DNA from: Planobispora rosea
GTDB lineage: Bacteria; Actinomycetota; Actinomycetes; Streptosporangiales; Streptosporangiaceae
Direction of reading: 5' to 3'
DNA: 64,000 bases
Assembly: GCF_014648175.1 (NCBI RefSeq)
Contig: NZ_BMQP01000007.1
Location: forward strand, 186,001-250,000
The stretch's first letter is position 1. Every line of letters starts with the position of its first letter. Both the position numbers and the translations under genes were made by a program. Below are positions 16,901 through 30,255 of the stretch, piece after piece. The notes beneath the pieces were generated by a model that saw nothing but the letters and a program-made list of their open reading frames with translations, was not told the DNA's origin and did not search any database.

Positions 16901-19033
16901 TCACCGCCACCGGCCGGCCGTGCTCTTCGCCGTCTCCGGTACGGCGCCGCCGGAACCGCCCTCCCGCACCCGGGTGAGCCGCCGGTCCGGCCACCACATC
17001 CACCGGCCCACGTCCAGCGTCAGCGCCGTCAGCAGGACCGAGCGGACCACGAAGGTGTCCAGCAGGACGCCGAACGCGACGACGAAACCCAGCTCGGCGA
17101 GGACCACCAGGGGCAGCACGCCCAGCACCGCGAAGGTCGCCGCGAGCACCACACCCGCCGAGGTGATCACTCCTCCGGTGGCGGAGAGCCCCACGAGGGC
17201 GGCCTCGCGGGTGCCGCGGAGTGCGGCCTCCTCCCGGACCCGGGTGATCAGGAAGATGTTGTAGTCGACGCCGACCGCCACCAGGAAGACGAAGGCCAGC
17301 AGCGGCACCCCGGTGTCCACGGCGGCGAAGCCGAACAGCTCCGTGAAGATCAGGCCGCTCACCCCGAGTGCCGCCGCGAAGGACAGCACGACGGTTGCCA
17401 TCAGCAGCAGCGGCGCGACCAGCGCGCGCAGCAGGAGCACCAGGATGACCAGGACGACGCCCAGGATCAGGGGGACGACGACCCGCAGGTCGCGTTCGGA
17501 GGCGAGGGTTCCGTCCAGGTTGACCGCGGCGGTGCCGCCGACCGTCGCGCCGGGGATCTGCCGGAGCCGCTCGACCGTCTCGTAGGCGGCCGGGCTGTCC
17601 GGTGCGTCCTTCAACGCGCCGCGGAGCAGGACCCCGCCGTCCACGGTCACGGCGGCATCGCCCGGCCGCCCGCCCGTGCCGTCCGGCTGCCCGCCCGTGT
17701 TGTCCGGCCGCCCGTCCCCGCCCCGGTCGCCGATCCGCTCCACGCCCGGATCCGCGGCCACCGCCGCCGCGACCCGCTCGGCCTCGTCCGCCGGGGCGAG
17801 CACCACCAGCGATCCCTCCTGGCCGGTGCCGAAGTACCGGTCCACGACCTGCGCGCCGCGTACGGACTCGGGCACGGTTCGGTAGGCGTCGGCCTCGGCC
17901 AGCGGTCCGACGGTCACGGCCGTCAGCGTCAGCGCCAGTCCGCCCAGGACCGCGGCCGTCCCGATCCAGGTGGTCCGGGGACGGCGGGCGATCACACGGC
18001 CGATCCGGTCCCAGAGCCGGGAACCGGTCTCGGCCGCGCCGCCGTACACCGGGACCCTCGGCCAGAACACCCCGCGAGGGAAGATCACCAGTAGCGCGGG
18101 CAGCAGGGTGAGCATGGCGGCCAGCGCGCAGGCCACTCCCACCGCGCAGACCGGTCCGAGCCCGCGTGTGGCGTTCTGCTCGGCCACCAGCAGGCAGCAG
18201 AGCCCGGCCGCCACGGTCGCCGCGCTGGCCGTGATCGCCGGGGTGGCCCGGCGCAGCGCGGCGGCCATCGCCTCGTGCCGGTCCTCGTGCAGGGCGAGTT
18301 CCTCGCGGTAGCGGGCGACCAGCAGCAGCGCGTAGTCGGTGGCGATGCCGAAGACCAGCACCAGCAGGATGCCGCCGCTCTGCCCGTTCACGGTCAGGCC
18401 GGCGTACTCGGCCAGCAGGTAGTTGCCCGCCCGCGAGCAGGCCAGCGCCACACCCGCCGCGAGGAACGGGATCAGCCACAGCAGCGGGCTGCGGTAGGTG
18501 AGCAGCAGCACCAGGATCACCACGGCGGAGGTCGCCGCCAGGAGCGTCGCGTCGATCGACCCGAAGACCTCGATGGTGTCGGCGCTCTGCCCGGCCGGGC
18601 CGGTCACGTACGCGCGGTCGCCGGTGATCTCCCGGATCCGGTCGACCGCCGCGGTCAGCACCTCGTAGTCGCTCCCGTCGAGCGGCACGACCACCTGCAC
18701 GGCCTCCCCGCCGGGAGCCGGGGCCGGGGACGACACCCGCCCGGCGACCCCCTCCACCGCCGCGAACCGCTCGGCGTCCGTCGCGGCCTCGGCGACCGGC
18801 CGCCCCTCGTAGACCACGATCGCCGGGACCTGGTTCCCGGCCGCGGAGCGGCGCTGGGCCTCCTGCACCACCGTGGACTCGGCCCCGGAGGGGAGGAACG
18901 ACGCCGGGTCGTTGCTCTGGACCTCCTCCAGCCTGCCGCCGAGCATCCCCGCCCCGGCCGCCAGCAGCAGCCAGACCACCAGGACCACCCACTTGCCCCT
19001 GCGCCCGCACACCGCCGCGCTCACGCTCCGCAC
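16901..19033 (-). CDS. MMPL/RND-superfamily transporter
   Basis: 710 residues from GTG 19033. The layout is that of MMPL exporters: first helix WVVLVVWLLLAAGAGML, an extracytoplasmic domain of about 130 residues, a block of helices with LVFGIATDYALLLVARYREELALHEDRHEAM (the DY proton-relay motif of RND proteins), a second extracytoplasmic domain, then a second block with VAVGVDYNIFLITRVREEAAL. Actinobacterial MMPL proteins export lipids, peptides or drugs. The second loop has a low-complexity Gly/Asp segment (GGDGRPDNTGGQPDGTGGRPGD). No regulator is adjacent, and the gene lies 20 kb from the NRPS cluster; a link to it is not supported. Confidence 0.92.
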   Translation of the reverse strand: MRSVSAAVCGRRGKWVVLVVWLLLAAGAGMLGGRLEEVQSNDPASFLPSGAESTVVQEAQRRSAAGNQVPAIVVYEGRPVAEAATDAERFAAVEGVAGRVSSPAPAPGGEAVQVVVPLDGSDYEVLTAAVDRIREITGDRAYVTGPAGQSADTIEVFGSIDATLLAATSAVVILVLLLTYRSPLLWLIPFLAAGVALACSRAGNYLLAEYAGLTVNGQSGGILLVLVFGIATDYALLLVARYREELALHEDRHEAMAAALRRATPAITASAATVAAGLCCLLVAEQNATRGLGPVCAVGVACALAAMLTLLPALLVIFPRGVFWPRVPVYGGAAETGSRLWDRIGRVIARRPRTTWIGTAAVLGGLALTLTAVTVGPLAEADAYRTVPESVRGAQVVDRYFGTGQEGSLVVLAPADEAERVAAAVAADPGVERIGDRGGDGRPDNTGGQPDGTGGRPGDAAVTVDGGVLLRGALKDAPDSPAAYETVERLRQIPGATVGGTAAVNLDGTLASERDLRVVVPLILGVVLVILVLLLRALVAPLLLMATVVLSFAAALGVSGLIFTELFGFAAVDTGVPLLAFVFLVAVGVDYNIFLITRVREEAALRGTREAALVGLSATGGVITSAGVVLAATFAVLGVLPLVVLAELGFVVAFGVLLDTFVVRSVLLTALTLDVGRWMWWPDRRLTRVREGGSGGAVPETAKSTAGRWR

Positions 19034-19143
19034 CGCGCCCGCCCCTCGGAATATCCGCTACAGCCGGAATGTTCGCCATCGCTCACACGGGTCTCTTCGC
19101 CGGCGCGGTCCCCGGCGGTTGCACTCTCCGGGTGGGCGACCGG

Positions 19144-20853
19144 TCAGACGCGCAGGATCGCCAGGGAGCGGGGCGGGAGGACGAGATCGGGTCCCAGGTG
19201 GACGCCGGGGTCGGAGGCCAGCACGATCTCGGCGGGCTCGGTCTGGAGCGTGAGCGGGGCCCGGCCGAGGTTGGCCGTCACCCGGAAGGCCCCCCGGTGG
19301 ACGACCAGCCAGGCGTCGCCGTACTCCACGTGGACCCGGTCGAGCCGGGAGTCCGACAGGTCCGGGTGCGCGCGGCGCAGCGCGATCAGCGCCCGGTACC
19401 AGTCGAGGTGAGCGCGGTGGGCGGGGTCGTCGAGCTCGCTCCAGTCGAGCTTGGAACGGAGGAACGTCATCTCCTCCCCCGGGTCGGGCGCCTTCTCCGC
19501 CCAGTCGTCGTAGCCGTGGCCCACGAACTCCCGCCGCCTGCGGTCGGCCTCGCCCTCCCGCAGCGCCGGCTCGACGTGGTCGGTGAAGAACAGGAACGGC
19601 GTGCGCGCGCCCCACTCCTCCCCCATGAACAGCATGGGCGTGAACGGCGAGGTCAGCAGGAGCCCGGCGGCCAGGCGGAGCGCCTCGGGGTCCACCCGGT
19701 CGCCCTCGGCCCGGTTGCCGATCTGGTCGTGGTTCTGCACGCAGACGACGAACCGGTGGCCGGGGACGTGCCGGGCCGGGCGGCCGTGGCCGCGCCCGCG
19801 GAAGGCGGAGTAGGTCCCGTCGTGGTAGTAGGCCGAGGTCAGCACCTTGGCCAGGGACGCCGGCGACGTCACGGCGAAGTCCTCGTAGTAGCCGTGCCGC
19901 TCGCCGGTCACCGCCGCGTGCAGGGCGTGGTGGACGTCGTCGTCCCAGGCCGCGGCCAGGCCGTACCCGCCGGCCTCGCGCGGGGTCATCAGCCGGGGGT
20001 CGTTGAGGTCGGACTCGGCGATGAGCGTCAGCGGGCGGCCGAGCGCGGCCGACAGCGCGTCCACCTCGACGGCCAGCTCCTCCAGGAAGTGGGTGGCGCG
20101 CGTGTCGTGCAGCGCGTGCACGGCGTCCAGGCGCAGCCCGTCGATGTGGTAGTCGCGCAGCCACTGCAGCGCGTTGCCGATGAAGTAGCGGCGCACCTCG
20201 TCGGAGCCGGGACCGTCCAGGTTGACCGCCTGCCCCCAGAAGGACGAGGCGGAGGAGTGGAAGTAGGGGCCGAAGGGGGCCAGGAAGTTGCCCGACGGTC
20301 CGAGGTGGTTGTAGACGACGTCGAGGATCACCCCGAGCCCCTGGCGGTGGCAGGCGTCCACGAAGCGCTTGAGCCCGTCGGGGCCGCCGTAGTTGTCGGT
20401 GACCGCCCACAGGTCGACCCCGTCGTAGCCCCAGTTCCGCTTGCCCGGGACCGGCGGCACCGGCATGACCTCCACGAAGCCGACCCCCAGCTCGACCAGG
20501 TGGTCCAGCTTCTCGATCGCGGCCTCGAAGGTCCCGGCCGGGGTGAAGGTGCCGATGTGCAGCTCGTAGACGACCGAGCCGGGCAGGCTCCGGCCGGTCC
20601 ACAGGTCGTCGCTCCACACGAACCGGTCGTGATCGTAGACCCGGCTCGGCCCGAAGATCCCCTCAGGCTGCCAGCGGGTCCGCGGGTCGGGCAGCGGGTC
20701 GCCGCCGTCCAGCCGGAAGCGGTAGTCCGTACCGTGACCGGCTCCCGGGACCTCGGCCGTCCACCAGCCGCCCCGGCCGGGCCGCATGGGGTGCCGGGCC
20801 CCGCCGATCTCCACCTCGACCGACTCCGCCTCCGGTGCCCAGACCTCGAACAT
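19144..20853 (-). CDS. treZ: Malto-oligosyltrehalose trehalohydrolase
   Basis: 569 residues from ATG 20853. TreZ cleaves trehalose off the end of the maltooligosyl-trehalose made by TreY. A short N-terminal beta domain (MFEVWAPEAESVEVEIGGARHPM) precedes the GH13 barrel with VVYELHIGTFTPAGTFEAAIEKLDHL, LDVVYNHLGPSGNF, the nucleophile strand GLRLDAVHAL, the acid LIAESDLNDP and the late motif FVVCVQNHDQIGNRAEGDR. Length and motifs are ordinary for the family. It begins 3 bases after the stop of treY, so glgX, treY and treZ are one operon. Confidence 0.96.
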   Translation of the reverse strand: MFEVWAPEAESVEVEIGGARHPMRPGRGGWWTAEVPGAGHGTDYRFRLDGGDPLPDPRTRWQPEGIFGPSRVYDHDRFVWSDDLWTGRSLPGSVVYELHIGTFTPAGTFEAAIEKLDHLVELGVGFVEVMPVPPVPGKRNWGYDGVDLWAVTDNYGGPDGLKRFVDACHRQGLGVILDVVYNHLGPSGNFLAPFGPYFHSSASSFWGQAVNLDGPGSDEVRRYFIGNALQWLRDYHIDGLRLDAVHALHDTRATHFLEELAVEVDALSAALGRPLTLIAESDLNDPRLMTPREAGGYGLAAAWDDDVHHALHAAVTGERHGYYEDFAVTSPASLAKVLTSAYYHDGTYSAFRGRGHGRPARHVPGHRFVVCVQNHDQIGNRAEGDRVDPEALRLAAGLLLTSPFTPMLFMGEEWGARTPFLFFTDHVEPALREGEADRRRREFVGHGYDDWAEKAPDPGEEMTFLRSKLDWSELDDPAHRAHLDWYRALIALRRAHPDLSDSRLDRVHVEYGDAWLVVHRGAFRVTANLGRAPLTLQTEPAEIVLASDPGVHLGPDLVLPPRSLAILRV

Positions 20854-20856
20854 CGG

Positions 20857-23182
20857 TTATCCCCTCTCCCTCTCCAGAAGCGCGACCGGGTGGTGTGACA
20901 GCAGGTGGGCCAGGGGGACGCGCCCGGTGTGCTCGGCGCCGGACAGCAGGTCCCGCCAGCGCCCGTGCGGAAGTGTCAGCGTGCGGTTCCCCCAGCCTCC
21001 GCGCCGCTCCAGCCCCACCGGGAGCCGGGTCGCCACCGTCACCGCCTGCTCCCCGCGGGCGAAGGCGATCGCGTGCTCGTCGGCCTCCAGCGGGATGTAC
21101 GGCGCCGCGGGGTCGAGCCGCCGCCGCAGGTTCAGCGCCTGGCCCGTGACGAGCAGCTTGGCCTCGTCCCAGGAGGATCCCCGCCCGCTCCCCGGGGATC
21201 CTCCCCCGTCCGGTCGCGACCCGGCGAGCGTCCGCCGGCGCAGCTCGAAGTCGACCGGGCGGCGGTTGTCCGGGTCCACCAGGGAGAAGTCGGTGATCTC
21301 GTTGCCCCAGTAGACGTCGGGGACGCCGGGCAGCATGAGCTGGACGAGTTTCTGGCTCAGCGAGTTGGACCGCGCGTAGGGCTCGATCGAGGCGGCGAAC
21401 TCCGCGATCGAGGGGCCGCACTCGCCGATCGCCCGGTTCGTGAAGGCCCGCAGCCCTTCCTCGTAGGCCGGGTCGGGGTTGACCCAGGAGATCGAGGTCT
21501 TGGCCTCGCGGGCCGCCTTGAACAGGTAGTCGAAGAAGCGGTCCGGCTCGATCGGCCAGGCGGCCATCAGGTTCTGCCAGGCGAGATAGTCCAGGAGCGG
21601 GTCGAAGGAGACCTTGGCCGACCACTCCCCGACCGCCTCCGCCCACCGTCCGGGCAGTTCCGACAGCGCGGCCAGCCGGGCCCGCACGTCCTCCGAGCGC
21701 TTGGTGTCGTGGGTGGAGAGCGTGGTCATCGTGCCCGGGGACATCTCCCGGCAGAACGCGTGGAACTCCTCCACCGTCCCGCCGAACCGGTCGGGCTCCC
21801 CGCCCACCTCGTTCAGGCACGACAGCGGGTACCACCGGTAGAGCGCGGTGTCCTCCACGCCCTTGGCCATCACCGGGCCGCAGAGCTGCTGGAAGCGGAT
21901 CACGGCCTCGGCCGGGCCGTACAGGACCTTCTCCACCGCCTCCTCGACCGGCGCGCCCTCCGGCAGCCGCCTCGCGGCAATCCGGCCCGCCTCCTCCACG
22001 ATCGCGGCCGAGGCGGCGGGCACGGGCTCCCCCGGCACCGCGTACGCCCGGTAGACGGGCATCGCGGCCAGCAACTCGGCGAGCACGTCGCGCCCGGCCC
22101 CGGTGATCACGGACAGCCGGTTGAGCTCGGCGCCGAAGAACAGGTCGAGGACCTGTTTCTTGGACGTGTAGACCACCTCGGCGTAGTCGCGCGGCATGCC
22201 GGTCTGCCGGACGAACAGATCGGTCAGCGGACCGGCTCCGGCCGGGTCCACGAACAGCCCGGTGATCCGGTTGAGCACGTCGTAGCCGGTGGTGCCGTCA
22301 CAGTCCCAGTCGGCCGGGAGCCGTTCCTCGCCGACCAGGATCTTCTCCGCCACCGTCCACACCCCGCCGGAGGCGGCGCGCAACCGGGCCAGGTAACCGC
22401 GCGGGTCGGCCAGCCCGTCGGGGTGGTCCACCCGCAGCCCGCCGACGAGTCCCTCCCCGACCAGCGAGAGGATCACCCTGTGGGTGGCGCCGAAGACCTC
22501 CGGGTCCTCCACCCGGAGCCCGATCAGCGACGACACGTCGAAGAAGCGCCGGTAGCCCGGCCCCTTCCGCCAGTCGACCAGCCGGTAGTGCGTGTCCGGG
22601 CGGGGGAAGACGTGGTCGTGGTAGCGCAGCACGTCGCCGTCCGCGACGGGCTCGGTGTCGTCGCCGATCACCGGCATGTTCACCTTCCCGTCCGACCAGT
22701 CGATGTCGAACCACGAGGCGTACGGCGACGCGGGCCCCTCGGCGAGCACCGACCACAGCTGGGCGTTGCCCGACTCCGGCACCGGGACCGTCATGTGGTT
22801 GGGGACGATGTCCACCACGATCCCCAGCCCGTGGGCCGAGAACGCGCCCGCCATCTCCCGGAACCCTTCGATCCCGCCGAACTCCGCGCGGATCCGGGAA
22901 TGGTCGGTGACGTCGTAGCCGTGCCTCGACTCCGGTACGGCCTGCAGGATCGGCGAGAGGTAGACGTGACCGACCCCGAGGTCCCGCAGGTAGGGGGCGA
23001 GCGCGGCCGCCTCGGCGAACCCGAAGTCGGGGGTCAGCTGGAGGCGGTAGGTGGAGGCGGGCCGGCCCGCGGCGGCCGCGAGCCGGCCGGCCGTGAGGTC
23101 CGCACCGGGATCCGCCGCGTGGCCGGGCACGGCACCGGGCGCGGAGCCCGTCGTCGGGTCAGACATCGGGTCAGACATCGGG

Positions 23183-23190
<8 letters not shown>
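20857..23190 (-). CDS. treY: Malto-oligosyltrehalose synthase
   Basis: 777 residues. TreY turns the reducing end of maltodextrins into an alpha,alpha-1,1 linkage. GH13 motifs are VDIVPNHMTVP, GLRVDHPDGLADPRGYL (nucleophile), WTVAEKILVGEERLP (acid) and TLSTHDTKRSEDVRARL. The start is odd: the N-terminus is MSDPMSDPMSDP, a triplicated 12-base unit giving one GTG (23190) and two in-frame ATGs (23178, 23166). GTG 23190 overlaps the glgX stop by 8 bases, so translation is coupled to glgX; any of the three codons could be used. The encoded enzyme body is unaffected. Confidence 0.95.
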
Positions 23191-25288
<2,098 letters not shown>

Positions 25289-25389
25289 TTCACCGCCCTT
25301 CAGCGGTGTGGAGATATGCCCACTGCTCTGCGGGCCATGCCTCCTTCTCCCATCCCGGCGGCGGCCGTGTCCTCCCGGCCGCCGCGGGC

Positions 25390-26028
25390 TCAGGCGTGGG
25401 CGCCGAACCAGTCCACCAGGGGGCGGAGCTCGCGCCAGGCGTCGCGCACCTCCCGCAGCGCCTGCCTGCCGGTGGCCTTGGTCTTGGGGATGCGCTTCTC
25501 GGCGCCGAGCGAGGTGTAGCGCAGCAGTCCGACGCGCGGATGATCGGCCGGACAGCCGCGCGGCCGGGTCTTGATCCGCTCGCCGACCAGCGAGAAGCCC
25601 TTCTTCTCCAGCCGGTCCACGATCGCCTGGAGTTCCTGGCCCGCCTTGTCGTCGTCGACGGCGCTCCGGTAGCGGCCGAGCGCCTCGGAGGAGAAGGGAT
25701 GGAAGCCCGCGCCCGCGAACAGGCCGTCGGCACCGAGCTGGAGGTAGTACCCCGCGGAGCCCTCGCCGCCCACGGTGGCGCCCTGTGTGGTCTTGTAGGG
25801 CGACTTGTCGGCGCTGAACCGGGTGTCGCGCTGCGGCCGGAACAGCTTGGCCGGGCCGAACTCCTCCTCCAGTTCCGCCAGCAGCGCCTGGAGCGGCCCG
25901 CGCACCGCGCTGTCGTAGTCAGCCTTGTGCGCGTGCCAGTATTCGCGCGTGTTGTCGCCCTCCAGTTCCCGGTAGAACTCGAAGGCCCTGCCCGGGATGC
26001 CGTCGAAGGCCACTTCCCCCTCCTTCAT
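25390..26028 (-). CDS. DUF2461 (TIGR02453) family protein
   Basis: 212 residues from ATG 26028, preceded by GAGGAGGAAGG. The family signature is clear: FYRELEGDNTREYWHAHKADYDSAVRGPLQALLAELEEEFG, LFRPQRDTRFSADKSPYKTTQGA and GYYLQLGADGLFAGAGFHPFSSEAL. The biochemical role of the family is unknown. It begins 50 bases after the DAHP synthase stop, on the same strand, so read-through from the aromatic satellite operon is possible, but these genes are widespread and it is more likely an independent flanking gene that marks the cluster edge. Confidence 0.88.
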   Translation of the reverse strand: MKEGEVAFDGIPGRAFEFYRELEGDNTREYWHAHKADYDSAVRGPLQALLAELEEEFGPAKLFRPQRDTRFSADKSPYKTTQGATVGGEGSAGYYLQLGADGLFAGAGFHPFSSEALGRYRSAVDDDKAGQELQAIVDRLEKKGFSLVGERIKTRPRGCPADHPRVGLLRYTSLGAEKRIPKTKATGRQALREVRDAWRELRPLVDWFGAHA

Positions 26029-26078
26029 GCCTTCCTCCTCACGGTTGCCTGCCCGGTCGTCCTTCCCGCCTGACGGGT

Positions 26079-27247
26079 TCACACCAGGCCGGTGAAGCGC
26101 TCGACGACCTCCGCGGCCTGGGCGGCGTTCAGCCGGGGGTCGCACGCGGTGCGGTAGCGCGGCAGCGGGGGCGGGCGCCGGAACGGCCTGGGCGTGGTGA
26201 TGCACTCGGTGACGTCCTCGGGTGTCATCTCCAGGTGCAGGCCGGCCGGGTGCCCGCGCTGGGCGCGCATGACGCGGACGAATGCCACGACCTCCTCCAG
26301 GATCGCCTCCATCGGCCGGGTCTTGGGCCCGGAGCCGAGGCGCGTCGTGTTGCCGTGCATCGGATCGCACAACCAGACCACCGTCCTGCCCCGCCTGGCG
26401 ACCTCGCCCACGATCTCCGGCAGGAGGCTGCGTACGAGGGTGCTGCCGAGGCGCACGATGAAGACCAGCCGGCCGTCCCTGTTCTCGGGATTGAGCAGGC
26501 GGCTGAGCCGTACGGCCTCCGCGGGGGTGACACCGGGGCCGATCTTGACGCCGACGGTGTTGGCGACGGAGCGGGCGAAGGCCACGTGCGGGCCGCCGGG
26601 CTGCCGGGTGCGGTAGCCGATCCACACCGAGTGCGCCGAGGTGGCGTAGCCGCCGCGCAGCAGCGGGCGCTCGTAGTCGAGCAGCAGCGCCTCGTGGGAG
26701 ACGTAGGCCCGCTCCGGCTCCGGCCTGCCGGCCCAGGAGTCCCGCACCACCCGCAGCACCCGCTGGGCGCATTCGTGAGCGCGCAGCAGCCGCGCGGGGT
26801 CCGGGTGCCGGGCGCGCGGGTCGTCGGCGGGGCTGTTGACCGCGTCGCCGCGGTAGGAGGGGACGACGACACCGGCGGCGGTGCGCTCGTGCGAGGCCGA
26901 GCGGGGCTTGCCGTACTGCCCGGCCAGGCGGCCCAGCGGGATCGCCATGCAGCCGGTGCCCGCCCGGATCACCTCGGCCAGGCCGTACAGCTGCGCGAGC
27001 TTGGCACGCACCTCGGCGGGTCCGGACTCGCAGAAGCGTTCGGCGCAGTCACCGCCCTGCAGCAGGAAACCGTCACCGCGGCCGACGCGGGCGACGGCCG
27101 CGCTCAGCCGGTCGCACTCGGCCGCGGTGACCAGCGGTGGCGCGGAGTGCAGGGTCCGGGTGACGTGATCGAGCAGCACCGGGTCGCCCCAGTCCGGTTG
27201 CTGCGCGGCCGTGCCGTTCACGGACTCCCGCTCCACAGCCGGGCCCC

Positions 27248-27251
<4 letters not shown>
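26079..27251 (-). CDS. 3-deoxy-7-phosphoheptulonate (DAHP) synthase, class II, secondary-metabolism type
   Basis: 390 residues; GTG 27251 overlaps the ligase stop (GTGA). DAHP synthase condenses phosphoenolpyruvate and erythrose-4-phosphate, the first step to chorismate. Class II motifs are present: LLQGGDCAERFCES, RTRQPGGPHVAFARSVANTVGVKIGPGVTPAEAV, RLVFIVRLGS and VVWLCDPMHGNTTRL. The protein is about 70 residues shorter than housekeeping class II enzymes of about 460 residues and lacks most of their N-terminal regulatory extension, as in PhzC-type enzymes, so it is probably less feedback-inhibited (inference). In this cluster it would raise chorismate supply for the fused aminodeoxychorismate synthase. 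Confidence 0.93.
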
Positions 27252-28837
<1,586 letters not shown>

Positions 28838-28847
28838 CACGTCCTCC

Positions 28848-29450
28848 TCACGGCGCGATCCGCACCGCACGCCAGCCCTCGTCCTGGCGTCGGTAACGGA
28901 CGCGGTCCTGGATCTCGTCGGCCCTGCGCTGCCAGAACTCCATCTCCTCCGGAACCAGCCGGTAACCGCCCCAGTGGCGGGGGCGCGGGATCTCCTGGCC
29001 GGTGAAGCGGGCGCGCTGGAGGTCGAAGCGCTCGCGCACGACCCGGCGGTCGTCGATCTCGGCGCTCTGGTCGCTGCTCCAGGCCAGCAGTTGGAGGGAG
29101 CGGGGCAGGGTGGCGAAGTGGGAGTCGGACTCCACCTCGCCGAGCCGGACGACCGGGCCCTCGGCCCTGATCTGGCGGCCTCTGTCGAGCCACCCGAAGC
29201 ACAGCGCGGCCACCGGGTTGACCGCGACGTCGGCGGCCTTGCGGCTGGCGTGGTTGGTGAAGTAGACGAAGCCGTGGTCGACGTAGGCCACGTCCACCCA
29301 GCGGGCCGAGGGGCGGCCGTGGTGGTCGGCGGTGGCCAGCACGGCCGAGAGGGGCATCCGGGGATCGGCCGCCCGCCACTCCTCCTCCCAGAGCAGGAAC
29401 TGACGCAGCGGATCGGCCGCTAACTGTGTCAGCATTTCATGTCCAATCAT
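28848..29450 (-). CDS. Pyridoxamine 5'-phosphate oxidase-like flavoprotein (PdxH/PhzG family)
   Basis: 200 residues from ATG 29450. The FMN split-barrel signature is complete: DPRMPLSAVLATADHHGRPSARWVDVAYVDHGFVYFTNHASRKAADVAVNPVAALCFGW, then SDSHFATLPR and the PdxH C-terminal pair DRVRYRRQDEGWRAVRIAP. PdxH makes pyridoxal phosphate; PhzG oxidises phenazine precursors. Here it heads the ligase-DAHP synthase operon. It may supply PLP for the aminodeoxychorismate lyase, or oxidise a cyclised intermediate; the sequence does not decide. The substrate arginine/histidine region of PdxH (RPRHWGGYRLVPEEMEFWQ) is well kept, which favours true PNP oxidase activity. Confidence 0.87.
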   Translation of the reverse strand: MIGHEMLTQLAADPLRQFLLWEEEWRAADPRMPLSAVLATADHHGRPSARWVDVAYVDHGFVYFTNHASRKAADVAVNPVAALCFGWLDRGRQIRAEGPVVRLGEVESDSHFATLPRSLQLLAWSSDQSAEIDDRRVVRERFDLQRARFTGQEIPRPRHWGGYRLVPEEMEFWQRRADEIQDRVRYRRQDEGWRAVRIAP

Positions 29451-29476
29451 TCTCTCGCCATTCAGACTCTATTGCC

Positions 29477-29482
29477 TATAAT
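29477..29482 (+). promoter_or_regulatory. Perfect -10 box placing transcription at the start codon
   Basis: TATAAT at 29477-29482 lies 7 bases before ATG 29490, so transcription would begin at or beside the A of the ATG. There is no ribosome-binding sequence before that ATG, consistent with a leaderless mRNA. No good -35 is visible. The site is in a 39-base divergent gap. Confidence 0.6.
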
Positions 29483-29489
29483 CGTCGTC

Positions 29490-30152
29490 ATGCAAGAACT
29501 CGCATACACCCTCCTGACCCGTCACCGGGAAATAACCACGCCCCGCACATTCCAGCTGCTCGGCATGGAATGGGACCTCCTGCCCGGTGTCTACGCCCCC
29601 CACCTGTCGCAGTCCTCGGCGCTGTACGCCGAGTGGCTGCCCTACCCCGTGCACGGCTCCTTCTGCGAGGTCGGCAGCGGCACCGGCTACATCTCGGTGC
29701 TGGCCGCGCTGCGCGGCTGCGCCTCGGTGACCGCCCTGGACATCAGCGAGGCGGCCGTGGAGAACACCCGGCGCAACGCCGAGCGGCACCGCGTCGACTC
29801 GGTGGTGCGCGTCGCCCGCGGTGACATGTTCGAGCCGCTGACCGGCGAAGACAGGTTCGACGTCATCTACTGGAACTCCAACTTCGTCGAGGGCGAACCA
29901 GCCGACGCGCTGGAGCGGGCCTTCTTCGACCCCGGCTACGCCGCGCACGCCGCCTTCTTCCGCGGCGCCTCGGCGCACCTGGAGCCGGGCGGCAGGCTGC
30001 TGCTGGGCTTCACCGACCTGGGCGACGAGCGTCGCGTGCACGCCCTGGCGGCGGAGCACGGCTGGCGTCCCGCCCTGCTGCGCGCCGCGAAATGCGGCAC
30101 AGAAAACGGGCACATCGAATATCGGCTCCTCGAATTCACGCAAGCCGGCTGA
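29490..30152 (+). CDS. SAM-dependent methyltransferase, HemK/PrmC-like class I fold
   Basis: 220 residues from ATG 29490, apparently leaderless. Class I SAM motifs are GSFCEVGSGTGYISVLAALRGC, SVTALDISEAAVENTRRNAERH and VARGDMFEPL. The catalytic tetrapeptide of HemK/N6-adenine enzymes (NPPY) is replaced by NSNF in FDVIYWNSNFVEGEPAD, so the target is probably not release-factor glutamine; a small molecule or an unusual protein is possible. It is the only plus-strand gene between the satellite operon and the exporter, divergent from the PdxH-like gene, and probably belongs to the cluster. A long hairpin follows the stop. Confidence 0.8.
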   Translation: MQELAYTLLTRHREITTPRTFQLLGMEWDLLPGVYAPHLSQSSALYAEWLPYPVHGSFCEVGSGTGYISVLAALRGCASVTALDISEAAVENTRRNAERHRVDSVVRVARGDMFEPLTGEDRFDVIYWNSNFVEGEPADALERAFFDPGYAAHAAFFRGASAHLEPGGRLLLGFTDLGDERRVHALAAEHGWRPALLRAAKCGTENGHIEYRLLEFTQAG

Positions 30153-30183
30153 ATGGTTTGCCGGACCTTTCCCCCACCTCCTC

Positions 30184-30219
30184 GGAAGCCTTTCCCGGAC
30201 CTCTCCGGGAAAGGCTTCC
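30184..30219. terminator. Strong bidirectional terminator between convergent cluster genes
   Basis: Arms GGAAGCCTTTCCCGGA (30184-30199) and TCCGGGAAAGGCTTCC (30204-30219) pair perfectly over 16 bases with a 4-base loop. An outer pair CCGGACCT (30161) and AGGTCCGG (30232) extends the structure. It separates the methyltransferase from the last exporter gene, whose end also carries a 10-base duplicate AATCATTTGT. Confidence 0.85.
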
Positions 30220-30255
30220 AGCGCCTCGGGGAGGTCCGGGCAAATCATTTGTCAA

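Noticed and set aside
16901..19033. The MMPL transporter as the siderophore exporter.
   Set aside because: It lies more than 7 kb outside the cluster, beyond the trehalose operon, and the cluster has its own three-gene ABC exporter.
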